From Lucifuga dentata (taxonomy: Eukaryota; Chordata; Actinopteri; Ophidiiformes; Bythitidae), in assembly GCA_014773175.1 (NCBI GenBank), contig VXCM01003401.1:1-64000 (forward strand): a stretch of DNA of 64,000 bases. The letters are read 5' to 3'. Shown in pieces: positions 37,587 through 50,360 of this stretch. Numbering within the stretch: the stretch's first letter is position 1; each line of letters starts with the position of its first letter. The position numbers and the translations under genes are program-made. The notes below the pieces were generated by a model that saw only the letters and a program-made list of their open reading frames with translations, was not told where the DNA came from and ran no database searches.

Positions 37587-38400
37587 TTAAAGGCACATAT
37601 ACAGATTTCCATATTCTTGTTTTCATTGTTGAGGTTTATATTTTGAAACTTTTGTGATGCTTTAATGTGCAAAACTACATTAATCCACACTACTATTCTG
37701 CATGGCTGCAGCCCTGGTGCACAAACTGGATGCAAACTCTTGAAAACTGCTTGCTGACCAAACACATATTTGGTGTGTCTCACCAGGTGTGTTGGTGGTT
37801 AATTCAAATGTGTTACATGATGATGTCATCATGTTACAGAAGCAAAGGATTCATCAGAAACAAAGTTTCCGGACTGATGGGTTAGATTTACCAAATTAGT
37901 TTAGTTTTGCATCAACCTTAAGCTTTGCACGATGCATATTAGGGCCATATAAGATTAAAAAAAAAAAAAAAAGANAAAAAAAAAAAAAAAAGGCATTATT
38001 TCAAGTTTTAAAACTCAAAAATTTGCCAGTTTAAAAAGTCTGTATGCTTATGATAATTAGATGATTTTAATGCTAAAAGCACAAGTATTTCTTTATTACT
38101 AAATCCGATGGAAAAGTATAATTTCATAAGGTCATGTACTTGCAAAAAACCCTGCAAATTTGCCATTTTAAAAACTTAGGAATTTGCAACTTTTTAAACT
38201 GACAGATTTGTGAGTTTTTAAACTGGCAAATTTGCAAGTTTGAAAAATCGAGATAATGCCCCCCCCCCCNCCCCCCCCCCCATTTTTTTTTTCTCCCTTT
38301 TATGACCCTCATATGCCATTGTAGCTTTGCAACTTTGCGATTGTGGCAATGTTCAACACAAATTTCTGGCTATACTACATTATAAATGAAAGAGAAAAAA
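37587..38400 (+). repeat. Unnamed ~500 bp dispersed repeat, copy 2, split by an insertion
   Basis: Starts TTAAAGGCACATATACAG; shares TGATGCTTTAATGTGCA and GGCAATGTTCAACAC with the copy at 20859. Interrupted by the AGGGYCAT-ended element at 37940-38309. Confidence 0.6.
37940..38309. mobile_element. AGGGYCATA-ended MITE-like element with internal repeats
   Basis: Ends AGGGCCATATAAGATTAAAA and, inwards on the other strand, AGGGTCATAAAAGGGAGAAA. The flanks share CATAT, a possible 5 bp target duplication. Inside are several ~25 bp direct and inverted units built on AATTTGC(A/C)AGTTT and TTTTTAAACT. It contains two gap Ns (37975 and 38270, the latter in a C-run). Confidence 0.55.
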
Positions 38401-38505
38401 TAAACATAATCATTTAAGGATCTTTAATAAACTCCAGGTACCTGATAAGCACATTTAAATCCACAAGTGAGAAAATTTATTTAAAAAAAAAAAAATGTTG
38501 AAAAT

Positions 38506-38536
<31 letters not shown>

Positions 38537-41500
38537 GTATGTATTTTAGCAACCACACCAGTACAGGAAAAAATATTCAACTATTCAGTATTGTGAGAAT
38601 AAAATATACAAATGTAATCTATTATAGCAGGTGCTTATAAATTTAATTTCCCACTGATAGCCATGAATAATTTCAGGCATGTAACAACAAACCAAAAACA
38701 TTTATCACAACAACTCGAGGCAAAATGTAACAGAACAGCTTGGTCTAATTTATTCCCTACTGGCAAATAACAGAACATATTAATTCATAGTTCATATTAA
38801 ACATTGAGTTTAATGCTCAAAGAGAGAAACAAATACGAGACAGCAGGATGAAATGCCACACCACAACACTTAATTACTGTTCCGTAGGCTCAAACTGTAG
38901 GTTAATAAACAGGTTAAAAACAATTAGCTGTGGTTCTACATAGTAGATTTGGAGTGGGTTAATATTCTGAGAAAAAACTTCCAACATTTGCAAGGAAAAA
39001 CTCACAATTTTATGAGGGAAAAAAATAAATTTGCAAGAAAAAAAACTCAGAAATGTCGAGAAAAACACAAATTTGTAAGGAAAAACTCACATTTTGCAAG
39101 AAAAAGACATTAATTTCTGAGCTAAAAAGTCAGAAAAAAACATTGAAATAAGGGGTGTGACAATAGGATTGTTATTTAAACGTATTGCGAGATAGACTAA
39201 TTTGGAGAGCGTTTACCAGGAGATTAAAGAATGCGAGCTCAGCTGCCAGTTTCTATATGAAGAGTTCCTTATTTGTTATTCAATAAAGTGACACAGCAAG
39301 TATGAAAAAAAAAAAAAAATGCTTTAACCGTCCAAAAACAGAACCAAGTAGAAGCAGGGAAACCTGTATTTGCCAAACATTAAGACTAATCATGCCTGCA
39401 GGTGACCTTATTAAATTATACTTTTCAAATGGATTTAGCAATAAATAAATAGTTGTGCATTTAACCCAAATCTGCAAACTATCATAAGTGTGGAGTTTGA
39501 AGAACTGGGCATATTCAGAGGAAAACACCTCTTCACAATCATTTTACATTCAAGTGTTTTTCAGAATATTAATTCCTCTCTCCTGGTCTCTTTTTTCCAT
39601 CTAATATTCCATATTAGATGGAAAATCTAATATTAACATAACATATCCCTAGTATGCCGCTGTAGTGCTTCTATTATAGTTTTTTTTTTTTTTTTTTTTN
39701 TTTTTTTTTTTTTTTTTTTTAAGTAATTATTAATTTAAATAACCTGGACCTCATCTTTTTACCTCAACAATGAAGAAATGTTTTGTCTTTTTTTTCATGT
39801 TTGTTTTGTCAAATCACAACTAGCAGTCGAGCAGATGCTTTTGACGGTTTTACGCAGCCGTTGTGTCAACTGTCATAAAATGGTTTGATCGAGCTTCGTG
39901 CTGCACCTCCACATGCTGACCTCCTCCCCGTAGAGAAGAGTTGGAGGAAATGAGTCTTCATGTGGAGCCATATGTTAGAATTTATCTAAAAGTCAAAGAT
40001 CTTTATGTGCACAGCTACGCTCAGGTGCTTTAGCATTAGCATTAGCTGTTGAAACAGGCAGGTTTAATGCAGGAGCGTATCTATGTTCCCATTTCAATAT
40101 TCTGTTAACACACATCAAGTGTGTGTGTTAACAGAATAACCCTAGCCCTAACCCATTATGTGTTCTATTGTGCTATATAGATCTGGGGAACATAGGACTC
40201 TGGAACATAGACATGACCAGAGGGAAGCATATTTATGTTCCCAGGGTCCTATGTTCCTAGGGTTCATAGAGCTGGGGAACATAGGACCCTGGGAAAAGAG
40301 GAATGACCCTGTTTAATGCTAAGCCTGAGAAGAGAAGGCGTGTTATACGGATTACAAGAGACAGAAAATGAAGTTCATTATATATTTTATTGTTCTTTAT
40401 ATGATGATTTAAGCATTTTTTTTTTTTTTTAAATAAAATGTCTTCAGTCAAAATAGATTTCTTTTGGGCTGGATGACTGTCAAATGATTCATCAACAAAG
40501 TACTCTGTTTAAGTTGTAAAGTTTATGTAATAGGCAAACTTTGTTGGATGTTCTCACTGCACATTTTAGACATTTTCTTTTCTTTCACCACTGCAACAAT
40601 GTAATTAGTGTCTTATAAGTCCATGTGGGCACTTTGTGCGCACAACATTATTAAGGATAAAAATCAAATCAATCAATCATGGGAGGAAAAGCTAGTTCAC
40701 AGTGGGGATCCGTGACAATGCAAATGGCAGATAACTGCCAAATCACAATGATCTGGTTTCTCTCACCACTCGGAACCTCGTTCACATCATCCTCCTTCCT
40801 TAAATCTGCCACACACTGTCTCATTTTAATCCCTGTTGCACCAACCAACAGTATGCTACACTTGCTCTGCAGCTTCTGACTCCTTCTTTCCGCCCTTTCA
40901 TTCCCATCACTCAGCACACTGACCCCCACAAATCCATTCNCCCCCCCCCAAACGTTAAGACTATTTAAAAAAAAAACCAAACAAAAAAACCGTACTCTTT
41001 AATAGTTCTTCCATGGGAAAAGACAGGAACATAATGCTGAAGAAGGAGAACAGAGAGTGGGGGAAAGTGTGATAAATAGGCCAGTAAGCCTGGATTGAAA
41101 ATGGTAGATTATGAAGAACCATCTCATAGTTGTATCATGTTAGGTTTGGGATATGACAGAATGTTATCACTTTGAATCCAGCTGCTTACGAAATCATTTT
41201 TGACACAAATTCAGGCCGGGGTGAAGCCGTGAATGAAATGAATCTTTGTTTAGCGATAAAACGTCGCGTCTACAGCATCTGTGTTAAAGCGTTTCTTCTA
41301 AATGATTGACGACGATTCAGCCACAGAGATGATGTGGCAATTCAGCCGCATAGAGAGATGATTGTTGGCACGAGACAGATTGAGGACGCTGTCACAGTTT
41401 GTCCTGCATGGATGGAGTTGGAATGTCTGTCCAGAACCTTTTGGCTACTTATGCAGAGTCGGTGCCCATTCCAATGCTGCCGGACTCGTGTGGCATCAAC

Positions 41501-44115
41501 AGAAGTTGGCAAGGTCAGCGGGTCCAGGCGCCAAGTGGGAACGAGCACCAGAGAGAGAAAGACAAACATGACATATTTCCAAGAGAGAGAATGGCTCAGA
41601 AGGAATAATGCCAGTTGCTTTCAACACGGGCCTTAATTGCTGCCACGCTGATCGGTTCTAATCAAAAGTTTCTTTGCTGCCGCTTTGCTCATCTCTCAGC
41701 TCGCAGGGAGTCCTGAACTCCGGGCCGTTTCAAAGAGAAAAGTTAAAATCAAACTGGAAAATGTCCCTTTAAACTCGAAAGTTAAAGGGGGAAGTCAAAG
41801 ACAAAAAACTTCTGCTAGATTCACATGTTGACGGTAGAAAAACAGCCCGACCCGGTGTTACAGCGGAATCACCATCAATCGCTGTGGCAGATGACGATGG
41901 TAGACACGGAACCGTTGCCATGGCAATTTGGCGTGATATAATTTAGTATTGGAGGAGGCGAAAGCAGTTTAGCATTTTGCACAATTTCATAGAAAAACGT
42001 GAATGCTCTGGCTGTGTTTGAATCCCATCGGCAAATTCATGAACTGATGGATGGAGAGAGATTCAGGGAAAATATCAGACCGTCGACAACTCAGTTTGAT
42101 CACCTGCTTGATTTAATTCAGCATAATTCATAATAATTAATCATAGAAAACAAGTCTCTCGCTTGCCATCTTTGACCCAATAATAAATCAACATCTGGTT
42201 TGTCATTGCAGCTCGGCAAGCGGAAAAAGTTGGAAAATTTTAACTTTTGATGGCATGTTCCATTCAGCCGCGTGGCTCTCTCTTTGCTGGCTGAGTTTTC
42301 TGTCGTCCTCTCATTGAAAAGAATGGAACATTCGATTTCGTACACTGTCAACATGTGAATCCACCATTAAGGTTCGCACCCGAACTGCCCTGAAATTTTG
42401 TTTTTTATTCATCCTTTACTTCAGGAACACGCTTACATCAACGTCTGAAGTTACCTGCTGACCGATGGTAAAACAATTATATGAAGTATGAGGTTTGCAA
42501 GCAAGAGACAGTAACAAAAATGACCTGTTTTCACGGAGTGTGCACAGTGGTGCTGCAGCAGGGGAGAGAAAAAGAGGATTAATGTGTTCTTGAACATTAA
42601 AGCATTGCGAAGGTTTTGGAATACATCTGTAAACGAAAATAATAAGGCATAAATCTGTATAATAAAATAAGATACTCATATACATACAGTATATACATTT
42701 TAAAACGTATTGTTTGCATCTTTATTGTAAAATGCTAAGTGCTGATTCATCCTGAATTTTATCATGTAGACCAAAATGTTTTCATACCAAGTATCAACAG
42801 TATATTTGCAGCCTGATCAAAATAAGTTCATATCATCTAATCTCTCCTCTAAAAAGAAAGAAAGAAAAAAAAAAAAAAAAAAANAAAAAAAAAAAAAAAA
42901 AAAACTTAGTGAAGTTATAGTCATTATATGATTAAAGTTGTACTGTTATGAAAAAGGGGGACAAAGAAAAAAAAAGAAAGGACTTTTTGTAGGTTATTTA
43001 GCTAGTTACCCTTTAATGTTAATAACTGATAACCAATTTATATCTAACATTTGTAATTTTTAAGTTACTTTTCTTTGGACACATGGAAGTAATATAAATC
43101 ATATTTGCTTCATGGTAAAATATATGCTGCTTAGGTGACTTCAGTTAACAGCATCTGCAGGAAAAAAAAAATGTTGCTAAAGTTTTTCTGCTTGAATGTT
43201 TATCTCTGCATTTCTCCCCAAAGCAGGTAGGATTTTTTTTTTTAACTTTATAACATCTCTGAAATACATTGAAGCAAATTTGCATACAAAGAGGATTATG
43301 GGAGATTAAAACCACATCTCAGCTCTGATGTAGCTGACATTAAAGGATCATTTAAATCAGAGAGTTTGCTTTTTGCCCCTCAAATAAATACTGTTGATAT
43401 GTGGAAAATGATTTTTTATTTATTTTTTTTTTTAGCAAATCTTGGGACATTTCTTCCTCTCAGGTACAAAGAGGTGATGCTGAATGTGAAAGGTGCTGAA
43501 TTTGGCTCCTGACAACTCCGTAGTCTTTGGGAAAAAGCTGGAAATTGTTTAATCTGCCTTTTTCTTGTTGTCTCTTCCTGCTGAAGTCCGTTTTGACGTC
43601 AGCTTTTCACTCTGAACTGTTGCACTGAGCTGCTCATATAACGTCAGTTTACCCACGTTATTTCACACAACTTCCTGCCTGTCACTTTCCTGGAGCGCTT
43701 TTTTTTTTTTTTTNCTTTTTTTTTTTTTTTGGTGCGCTTTCCAGTGTTTACTTCTATTTTCCTTTAAATAGCACATTGAACTACCTCGCTAAGGTTAGCT
43801 GAGGAGTACCAGTGGCAGGTGTGTATGTGGGAGAACATCCATTCACCAGCAGTAATGATGGTATCAGGAACAGGAAATAAAACGGCAATCTGCAACATGT
43901 TTAGATGCCATCTTTGTTGCTATTAAACCTTTTCTTCCTCGAGATCATTTGTCTGTTGAAACAGCATAAATTTCAAAGAATCAGACAGATAAACGAAGAA
44001 GTAAGTTAAGAAGAGAAAGTGCAACTATCATTAAAAAAATAGGATGTCTAATGTATGGGAGCCATGAGATGGGAAATACAGAAAAATATATCAGAAAACA
44101 AATCAGACAACAACA
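38401..44115. other. Intron-like, gene-free DNA with local repeats
   Basis: (AC)n at 38505-38532; imperfect ~33 bp array built on GGAAAAACTCACAATTTGCAAG-like units (about 38970-39140); T-run with N at 39681-39720; gap Ns at 40940, 42884 and 43714. High-complexity blocks at 41300-41760 and 42150-42350 are possible conserved non-coding elements. No exon recognised. Confidence 0.4.
40085..40316. repeat. Hairpin and GGAACATAGG repeat cluster
   Basis: A perfect 17 bp stem (40098-40114 with 40122-40138) with a 7-base loop reads TATTCTGTTAACACACA on the left arm. Just downstream GGGAACATAGGACYCTGG occurs in both orientations three times (about 40184-40300). Confidence 0.75.
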
Positions 44116-44701
44116 TTAAAGGACCATACCACCATTTTGCATGCCTAATATATTCAATTTTCATACATGTTACGTTACTGACAATCATTTCTCAAAGGGT
44201 AAAACCATATTTCAGCTTTCCTGATATTTTGCAAAATCTCTTAATCTTTCAATACTGAATATTCAAGTGATACACCCACCTTAAAAATCGATATTTCACC
44301 TGCTAATAGTTATGCAGCCTTATGAAGTCATGGTCCTTTAAATTTTTCCATAAATGCAGGTCTTCTTTTGGGACTATATTCCCCGGTGGAGACATAGATT
44401 TACTCCACACTTTTTATTGAGCTTAAACGCTAAAATTACATAACTTCTAAAAAAAACCTGAATACACGTCTTGTTGGTGATGATGGATTACCTATCCCAA
44501 GAACGTTTCAAGTATCAACAAGTTGATTTTAATAGCGTACCAGAATGAACTGAAACCAATGGCAGTCTGGAAGGTAGGAAAAACACTTTTAATTCATCGT
44601 CCCAGTAGTATGCTTTGGGGAGTGATTATCAGGAACGTTACATGTACATAAATTGAATGTATTAGGCTCCAACATGCAAAATAGCCGGTATGGTCCTTTA
44701 A
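44116..44701 (-). mobile_element. TTAA-flanked MITE, copy 7
   Basis: Starts TTAAAGGACCATACCACC and ends GGTATGGTCCTTTAA. Uninterrupted 586 bp copy of subfamily 2, so a useful reference for the family: terminal inverted repeats of ~100 bp, no coding capacity. Confidence 0.85.
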
Positions 44702-45696
44702 AAAAAAAAACAAATGGTATCCTATTAAGAAATAAAAAGTCTTTTTGTAAAATGCTCTTATTGTCTTAAATGTTGTTGTGTTTTCTGTATTGTTGACTTG
44801 TTTTCTGGAAAAAAAAAAAAAAAAAAAANAAAAAAAAAAAAAAAAAAAGCAATGGTGGCCATGAGGAGCAAAACATAAAATCTAAACAAATAGACAACAC
44901 ATAAAACATGAAATTTCTTCCAAAACAAATCAGACACAATCAACACAACAAACAGTCTCCAAAAAGTGCAGTTTCCTGAAACGGCGATGTGTTTTGGATA
45001 TTTGGGCCACGGCACGGGAAGCACAGGAGGTACATTTAGGGAAGTAAAACATATTTTTATTTACATAAAAATGTAATATATTCTCACTTGGAAATCAAAA
45101 GATCTTTACTTTCATAATATTCACGCCCATTATGCTGCGTCTGATGAGGATACGAAAGTGTAAAATCAGCAGCTGGTCTGAAAAATACCTCCAGTATCTA
45201 ATTTACTGCTGTGCTGCTGGTGTCAGCGTGTGTTTGTGTACACGGAAACAAGTGTGTGTGTATCTGTGTGTGTGTGTGTGTAGGAATACCTTGGAGTGAC
45301 AGCAGCGGCTATGAGGGTNTTGGGGGGGGGGTGTATTTGATAAAGCCAGAGTTGCTGAGGAAGTGGCACTTCACTGTGATGAAGGAGATGAAAGCCAAAG
45401 GCACGTTAATTATGCATCTGTCTCCGATGGATAACACTCAGAGGAGACATGTCCTGATTCATTTGGCAGATTATTCTTCACTTCTGCTCGGGGATTTCAA
45501 GGAGATGATTTATTGATCTTGCTCCAACTGTGTCCTGTTGTTATTGCCGAATTCTGATTGGTCTCTGATTGCGGACTGCCTCGGCTTCATAAACGAGTGC
45601 AGCTGGAGAGAAAAGTGTGTGTTCTTGACACCAGCAGCTTTTTCTCCTTATAACATTTTCTCCACATAATCTGGTGATTAAGTGGAGATCAGCGCT
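44702..45696. other. Intron-like DNA, gap, and a high-complexity block
   Basis: A-run with N at 44809-44848, (TG)n at 45255-45282, G-run with N at 45319. The block 45350-45600 contains ACGTTAATTATGCATCTG, an AT-core homeodomain/POU-like motif, and could be an enhancer; this is inference. An open frame covers part of it without a recognisable domain. Confidence 0.35.
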
Positions 45697-45737
45697 TTAA
45701 GGACCATACTGGTGATTTTGCATGTTTAAGAACGTAG

Positions 45738-46383
45738 GGCCAGTTCACGCTAAGTATGCAGCAGCGCAGCAGATGAGGTTATGAATAAGCTCAGAGCTGC
45801 GAGAACATGTGTGAGGTCGGATCAAAACTCACCATTTAAAATCTGACTGATCAGCTGAGTGTGTTTATCGATCAAAGTTACTGATCACAAACACGTGAGG
45901 CAAATACAGTTTAAAATGTTTAAACAGATTTCATACCACTGGAATGTAAGACCATAATGAAACAATCTTAATTTTTGTTTTTTGTGTGATGGTGTGTTTT
46001 AGGAATCGCTTCCCTGACATGTAAATAAGGAAATAATGTAGTAACGCCTCTTTCAAGGCAAATGCTAAAAAATTCCAGTTAGTTGAGAGAACATGGCTGT
46101 GTGACGATATTTGCCCATATCGACATTTTTTCTTTTAATTTTTTCCCATAGACCCCTTACTGGGCTATAAGGAAATACACAAACAAGCAACAACCAACAT
46201 ACAAACAAAACATAGAAACCAAAACACTGCACATACATGAAAGTCAATTATCAGAAATCAAACATTGCACAATATTTTCTTAATAACTTAACCAGATTAA
46301 ACAAAACTTTGAATTTCTTGTGCCCATCAACTTCCTTAAAATTTGTTGACATGGTCATGCACTGTTATTTGTGAGTTTGGCCC
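45738..46383 (+). mobile_element. GCCAGATT-ended TIR element, copy 1, nested and itself interrupted
   Basis: Matches 48039-48866: CTAAGTATGCAG, CTGACTGATCAGCTGAGTG, TGATCAC, GTGTGTTTTAGGAATC and TTCCCTGACATGT are shared in order. Left end GGGCCAGTTCACGC, right end GTGAGTTTGGCCC. It carries a retroposed insert at 46127-46347. Confidence 0.65.
46127..46347 (-). mobile_element. Retroposed fragment at the third nesting level
   Basis: Flanked by the target duplication GACAT (46122-46126 and 46348-46352). The top strand starts TTTTTCTTTTAATTTTTTCC, consistent with a minus-strand insert with an A-rich tail. The family was not recognised. Confidence 0.5.
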
Positions 46384-46741
46384 ATAAAACCTTATTTTAG
46401 TTTTTATTTTTTCAAATCCCCTAATCTTTCAAATATTCTAATGATACACCCACCTTAAAATTCAGCATTTCACTTTCTAATACACATGGTATAAGTCGTC
46501 TTCTCCTGGGACTATATTCCCTGGCGGAGACATACATTGTCCTCCGTGCAGCTTCGTATTGGACGGGTTAAATAAAGGTATTTCGACAAAACATTTTATG
46601 GACATCAAGTTCACCATGGCAGTCTGGAAGGTAGTCAACACAATTCTGAAATGTATTGCTCCATTATTTTGGTTGTCAGTATGCAGGTTGTGCACACAGA
46701 ATGGGGCTCAAACATACAAAATCGCCTGTATTGTCCTTTAA

Positions 46742-48038
46742 AAGTAGCTGTTTTTAGACTGTCGGCTACATCAGATGCGTCTCGGGCGTTGTGAAACAAA
46801 ACATTCTAAATCTCTGTTACTTTGAGAACGTATTCTGTTTGAAATCCCATCAAATATCCCACTGACAGACAACTTTGTAAATCCAGAGCCATAACCGCGC
46901 CTCCCTGACATCTTTGGGTACAGCTGGAAATAGCTTTCTTGTTCTTTTTTTTAGCCGCAGAGAGAGAGAATATTGCCTTGTAGGAACAACAATCCTTGCT
47001 TCGACTGATAGCTGTGAATATAGATTTGACAAATACTGTGGATCATCCCAAACACTGCTCTGCAAGAGAAAAGCTCTCTGCTGGTTTTACTTCTACTGAT
47101 GCAAGCAGAAAACAAAATGGAGTAGCAGTGGTGTAAAAATGATGTATTATTAGGCAGAGGAAAGGGGCCATAAAGTGATAAGCACTGATATTTCCCCCTT
47201 AATGGTATTCAGAGAAGATTTAGCTGCAGCAAAGTAACAAGCCTTGAAAATGATCAAGATATGGCCAGGGTAGCCAGGTTTTTATCTCCAGGAAGCTTCT
47301 TGAGGGGAAAAAAAAAAAAAAAAAAAAAAAAAGGTTTAGAAATTGTCCAATGCATCATTATTAAAGGATCTTTCATTAATTGTAATTTACTGGGCATACT
47401 AAAGGTGTTTTCAAAAGCACAAAATAATTTAACAAGAAGGCTAAAGGAGGAGATTTTAGATTGTGCAATTTTAATAATTTATGAGATAACAAAAATTGAG
47501 CTTGGTGCATGTTTTATGTATGGTATGAGATGAAAATTTATTTGCTTCATGGTCACTGAAGACAAATTCAGATGTTTTTTTTTTTTTGGCAATATTAGCT
47601 CATCTACTTCAAATTCCCAACATTCATTTTCGGATGCGAGTCTGTGGAAAACATTTATCGACCCACCGCGCTTCAGGAGTTTAACTTAAATGCTTCAGGA
47701 CTGAACAATTTCAAGATGTTTAAATAAAGAAGTGGATATATTTAAAGAAGACTTTCTGCTTTTTTTTTTGTTATCTCCCATTTTTATTTGTAATATAGTA
47801 TGTGTTGAACATTGTCAAAGTGGCAGAACTTGAGATTGATTCCTAGAAAGTCCAGAACTACCACAAATGATGAGTCAACATGCTGACATCAACATGTAAC
47901 ACATTTGAATTTACCTGCCTACACATCTGGTTAGACATACCCACCATGCAAGAGGCTAGTGAACGAGTATTTAGGTAGCATCCCTGTTTCACAAAATCCA
48001 TGACTGAGATTCATAAAGCTTAGTACATGACTTACTGT
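46742..48038. other. Intron-like, gene-free DNA
   Basis: A-run at 47309-47331, otherwise unique-looking. No exon recognised. Confidence 0.4.
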
Positions 48039-48866
48039 GCCAGATTCATAAAAAACATCATACTAAGTATGCAGTGCTGCACTAAGTGCATGTCGTGATA
48101 ATGGAAGCTCACTCATAAAACTTCTCTTATGTTAATCAGAGCACCATGTCACATTAAGGTAGCATTGCTGTCAGGTGTGTCTCAGGTAAAAGTTAATGAA
48201 GATCAGCACGTTAATGAGCTACTTTATATTGACGAGTCACGGTTTATCCTGATTAATTTGGTTTTAAAGACACATTGACACGTTAAATCAGCAAAGGAAA
48301 CAAATTCTGCTTTAAAGCTCCACACTTAAAAAGATTGACACTAAAATAACAGATAAATGTGCATATTAACCTCCATATGTGTGACTGCTGTGTGCGCAGG
48401 GCATGGGGGGATGGTGTGTGTGTATGTGTGGNGGGGGGGGGGGGGATGTGCATAGCACTGCAGATGAGACTTTATGAATAAGGTGAGTGCCACAGTGCCA
48501 AGACAACGTGTGAGATCAGATGGAAATTCACATTCACCATTTAAAAACTGACTGATCAGCTGAGTGAGTTTATTGATCAAATGTATTGATCACTAATACA
48601 TGTGAGGCAAATAAAGTTTTAAACCTCGCCCAGATTTCATAACACTGAAATTTATGGCCAGAATGAAAGGCATCTTAATTTGTGTGACGGTGTGTTTTAT
48701 GAATCTCTTCCCTGACATGTCAATAAGGAAATGCTGTAGTATCGCCACTTTCAATGCAAATGATAAAAGATGCTGCTAACATTTATGAATGAGGGAACGT
48801 GGTTGTGTGATAATATTTGCCCATATTGACATGGTAAATCATGCGCTGCCGTTTATAAATCTGGCC
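48039..48866 (+). mobile_element. GCCAGATT-ended TIR element, copy 2
   Basis: Left end GCCAGATTCATAAAA and right end TTTATAAATCTGGC are inverted copies. The flanks may share CTGT. The 3' half (about 48452-48840) aligns with 45755-46125. Contains a G-run with an N at 48432. No coding capacity. Confidence 0.6.
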
Positions 48867-50360
48867 TGTTGTGTTGATACGGTAAATATCCTCACATAAC
48901 CACGTTCCATCATTCATAAATGCCTGTTACCATCATGCAAAAAGACCCGTTTCATCCTGGTAGTAAATTTCAAAACTGGGTGACATTTTAAACTGTATTT
49001 GTCTCCATATTAATACCTGAGGCTTTGGAATGGGATGTCAAATGGTCCCATACAGGTGTGATGATCAGGTGTCTTTAAGTTGATATTTCCATATAGGATG
49101 CATGTACACTTTGTTTGTACAATGAGATACATATTTAGTTTATGTGCATGCTGCAGTATCATTACATATGCAGGACCTGTGGTTAAATCTTCAGGCTGGA
49201 GTTCAGCAATCAGCAGGTCTACTTGTTACTGAAAACACTAACAAGAACTTAACATTAAATAGAGGGGATTATTTGTCAGGGGGTCCATAATAATTTAGTG
49301 ATATGTGAATGAATAATACTGATAAGAGCTGATACCCGTGGCCTTTCAGACTGTGTTATTCTGCTTAAATGAATTATAAGTTATGCTGTGAAAACGGATT
49401 TAATTGAGACAGTTGACCTAATGAATAAACTGAAATTGATTTTTTTTTTTTTTAACCATTAAGTGGTNAAAAAAAAAAAAAAAAGTCTTCACCTCTGTAA
49501 ACACCAGGTCATGAGAAAGTTTGTTGGTAAAAATGCCCTCCGAGCAGCAAAAGCAGCAGGAAAAGCACAGAAAGGCAAAGCCAAAACATATAAATCAGCT
49601 CAGGAAGCTGCCAAATTTCCAAACTGCTGTTCCCATGTGAGAGCCAGCAGAAAATGAGCCTGTAAAAACCAGGGTTACATGTTGAGCTGTGAGGGGAGGA
49701 AGGGAAATTCTTTCAGCCGATGCCGCATTTGAATTTGCTTCGAGTGAAAACAAGGAGCATGTTCACGGTGACTCATTAGCCTGCGACCAGCAGACTCATT
49801 TCAAGTCTGGATAACAAAGGAAAATAATTTATTTGACTGTGTAGCGTGCTGTATATCAAAAGCTGTCTGTGCAGGAGCTTTAATTAAAGGTGTAATAATT
49901 CAGCTTTTTTACTGCCCTGTAGTTCAAAATGACTGCGGTATATCAGGAATGGTTGATAGGGTTGCTGATCAATGCCAATGACTCAACAATTACTCAATAG
50001 AAATTCTGCTTGCTTTCGGCCAATCAAGGCTTGAGTTTTCATTTCGGATCGCTATGTACGTTCAAGATGGGAGGCCGAGGGTGGACACCCCCCCCCAAGA
50101 GTNTTTCATTTCGGATCGCTATGTACGTTCAAGATGGGAGGCCGAGGGTGGACACCCCCCCCCAAGAGTCTAAAGTTGCATTGTTTGCTGACTTTTAAAG
50201 AGTTTCTTTTGTTTTCTAGAATCAAGAAGAAAATTGACATTTTATGGTTTTATTTTAGATTTTTTTTCCCCCAAATTCTTTTAAGTTGGATTTTTTTTTT
50301 TCTAGAATGAAGAACTTTCTTGAAAAATGATTTCAGAATCCAGAGAGTTGTAGATCTTCC
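48867..50360. other. Intron-like, gene-free DNA
   Basis: Gap N at 49468 before an A-run, and the false duplication around 50103. A Lys/Ala-rich frame at 49499-49657 has no recognisable domain. Confidence 0.4.
50037..50169. repeat. False tandem duplication around a single N
   Basis: 50037-50102 equals 50104-50169 (66 bp), with the N at 50103 between them. Unmerged contig overlap. Confidence 0.85.

Larger units (their letters stand above)
45697..46741 (-). mobile_element. TTAA-flanked MITE, copy 8, split by an insertion
   Basis: Starts TTAAGGACCATACTGGTG and ends CTGTATTGTCCTTTAA. Interrupted from about 45738 to 46383 by the GGCCAG-ended element; some 70 bp of MITE sequence is missing at the junction, so no target duplication can be read. 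Confidence 0.75.

Noticed and set aside
40134..40160. CCCTAGCCCTAACCC, telomere-like words
   Set aside because: Only two imperfect units, no array.
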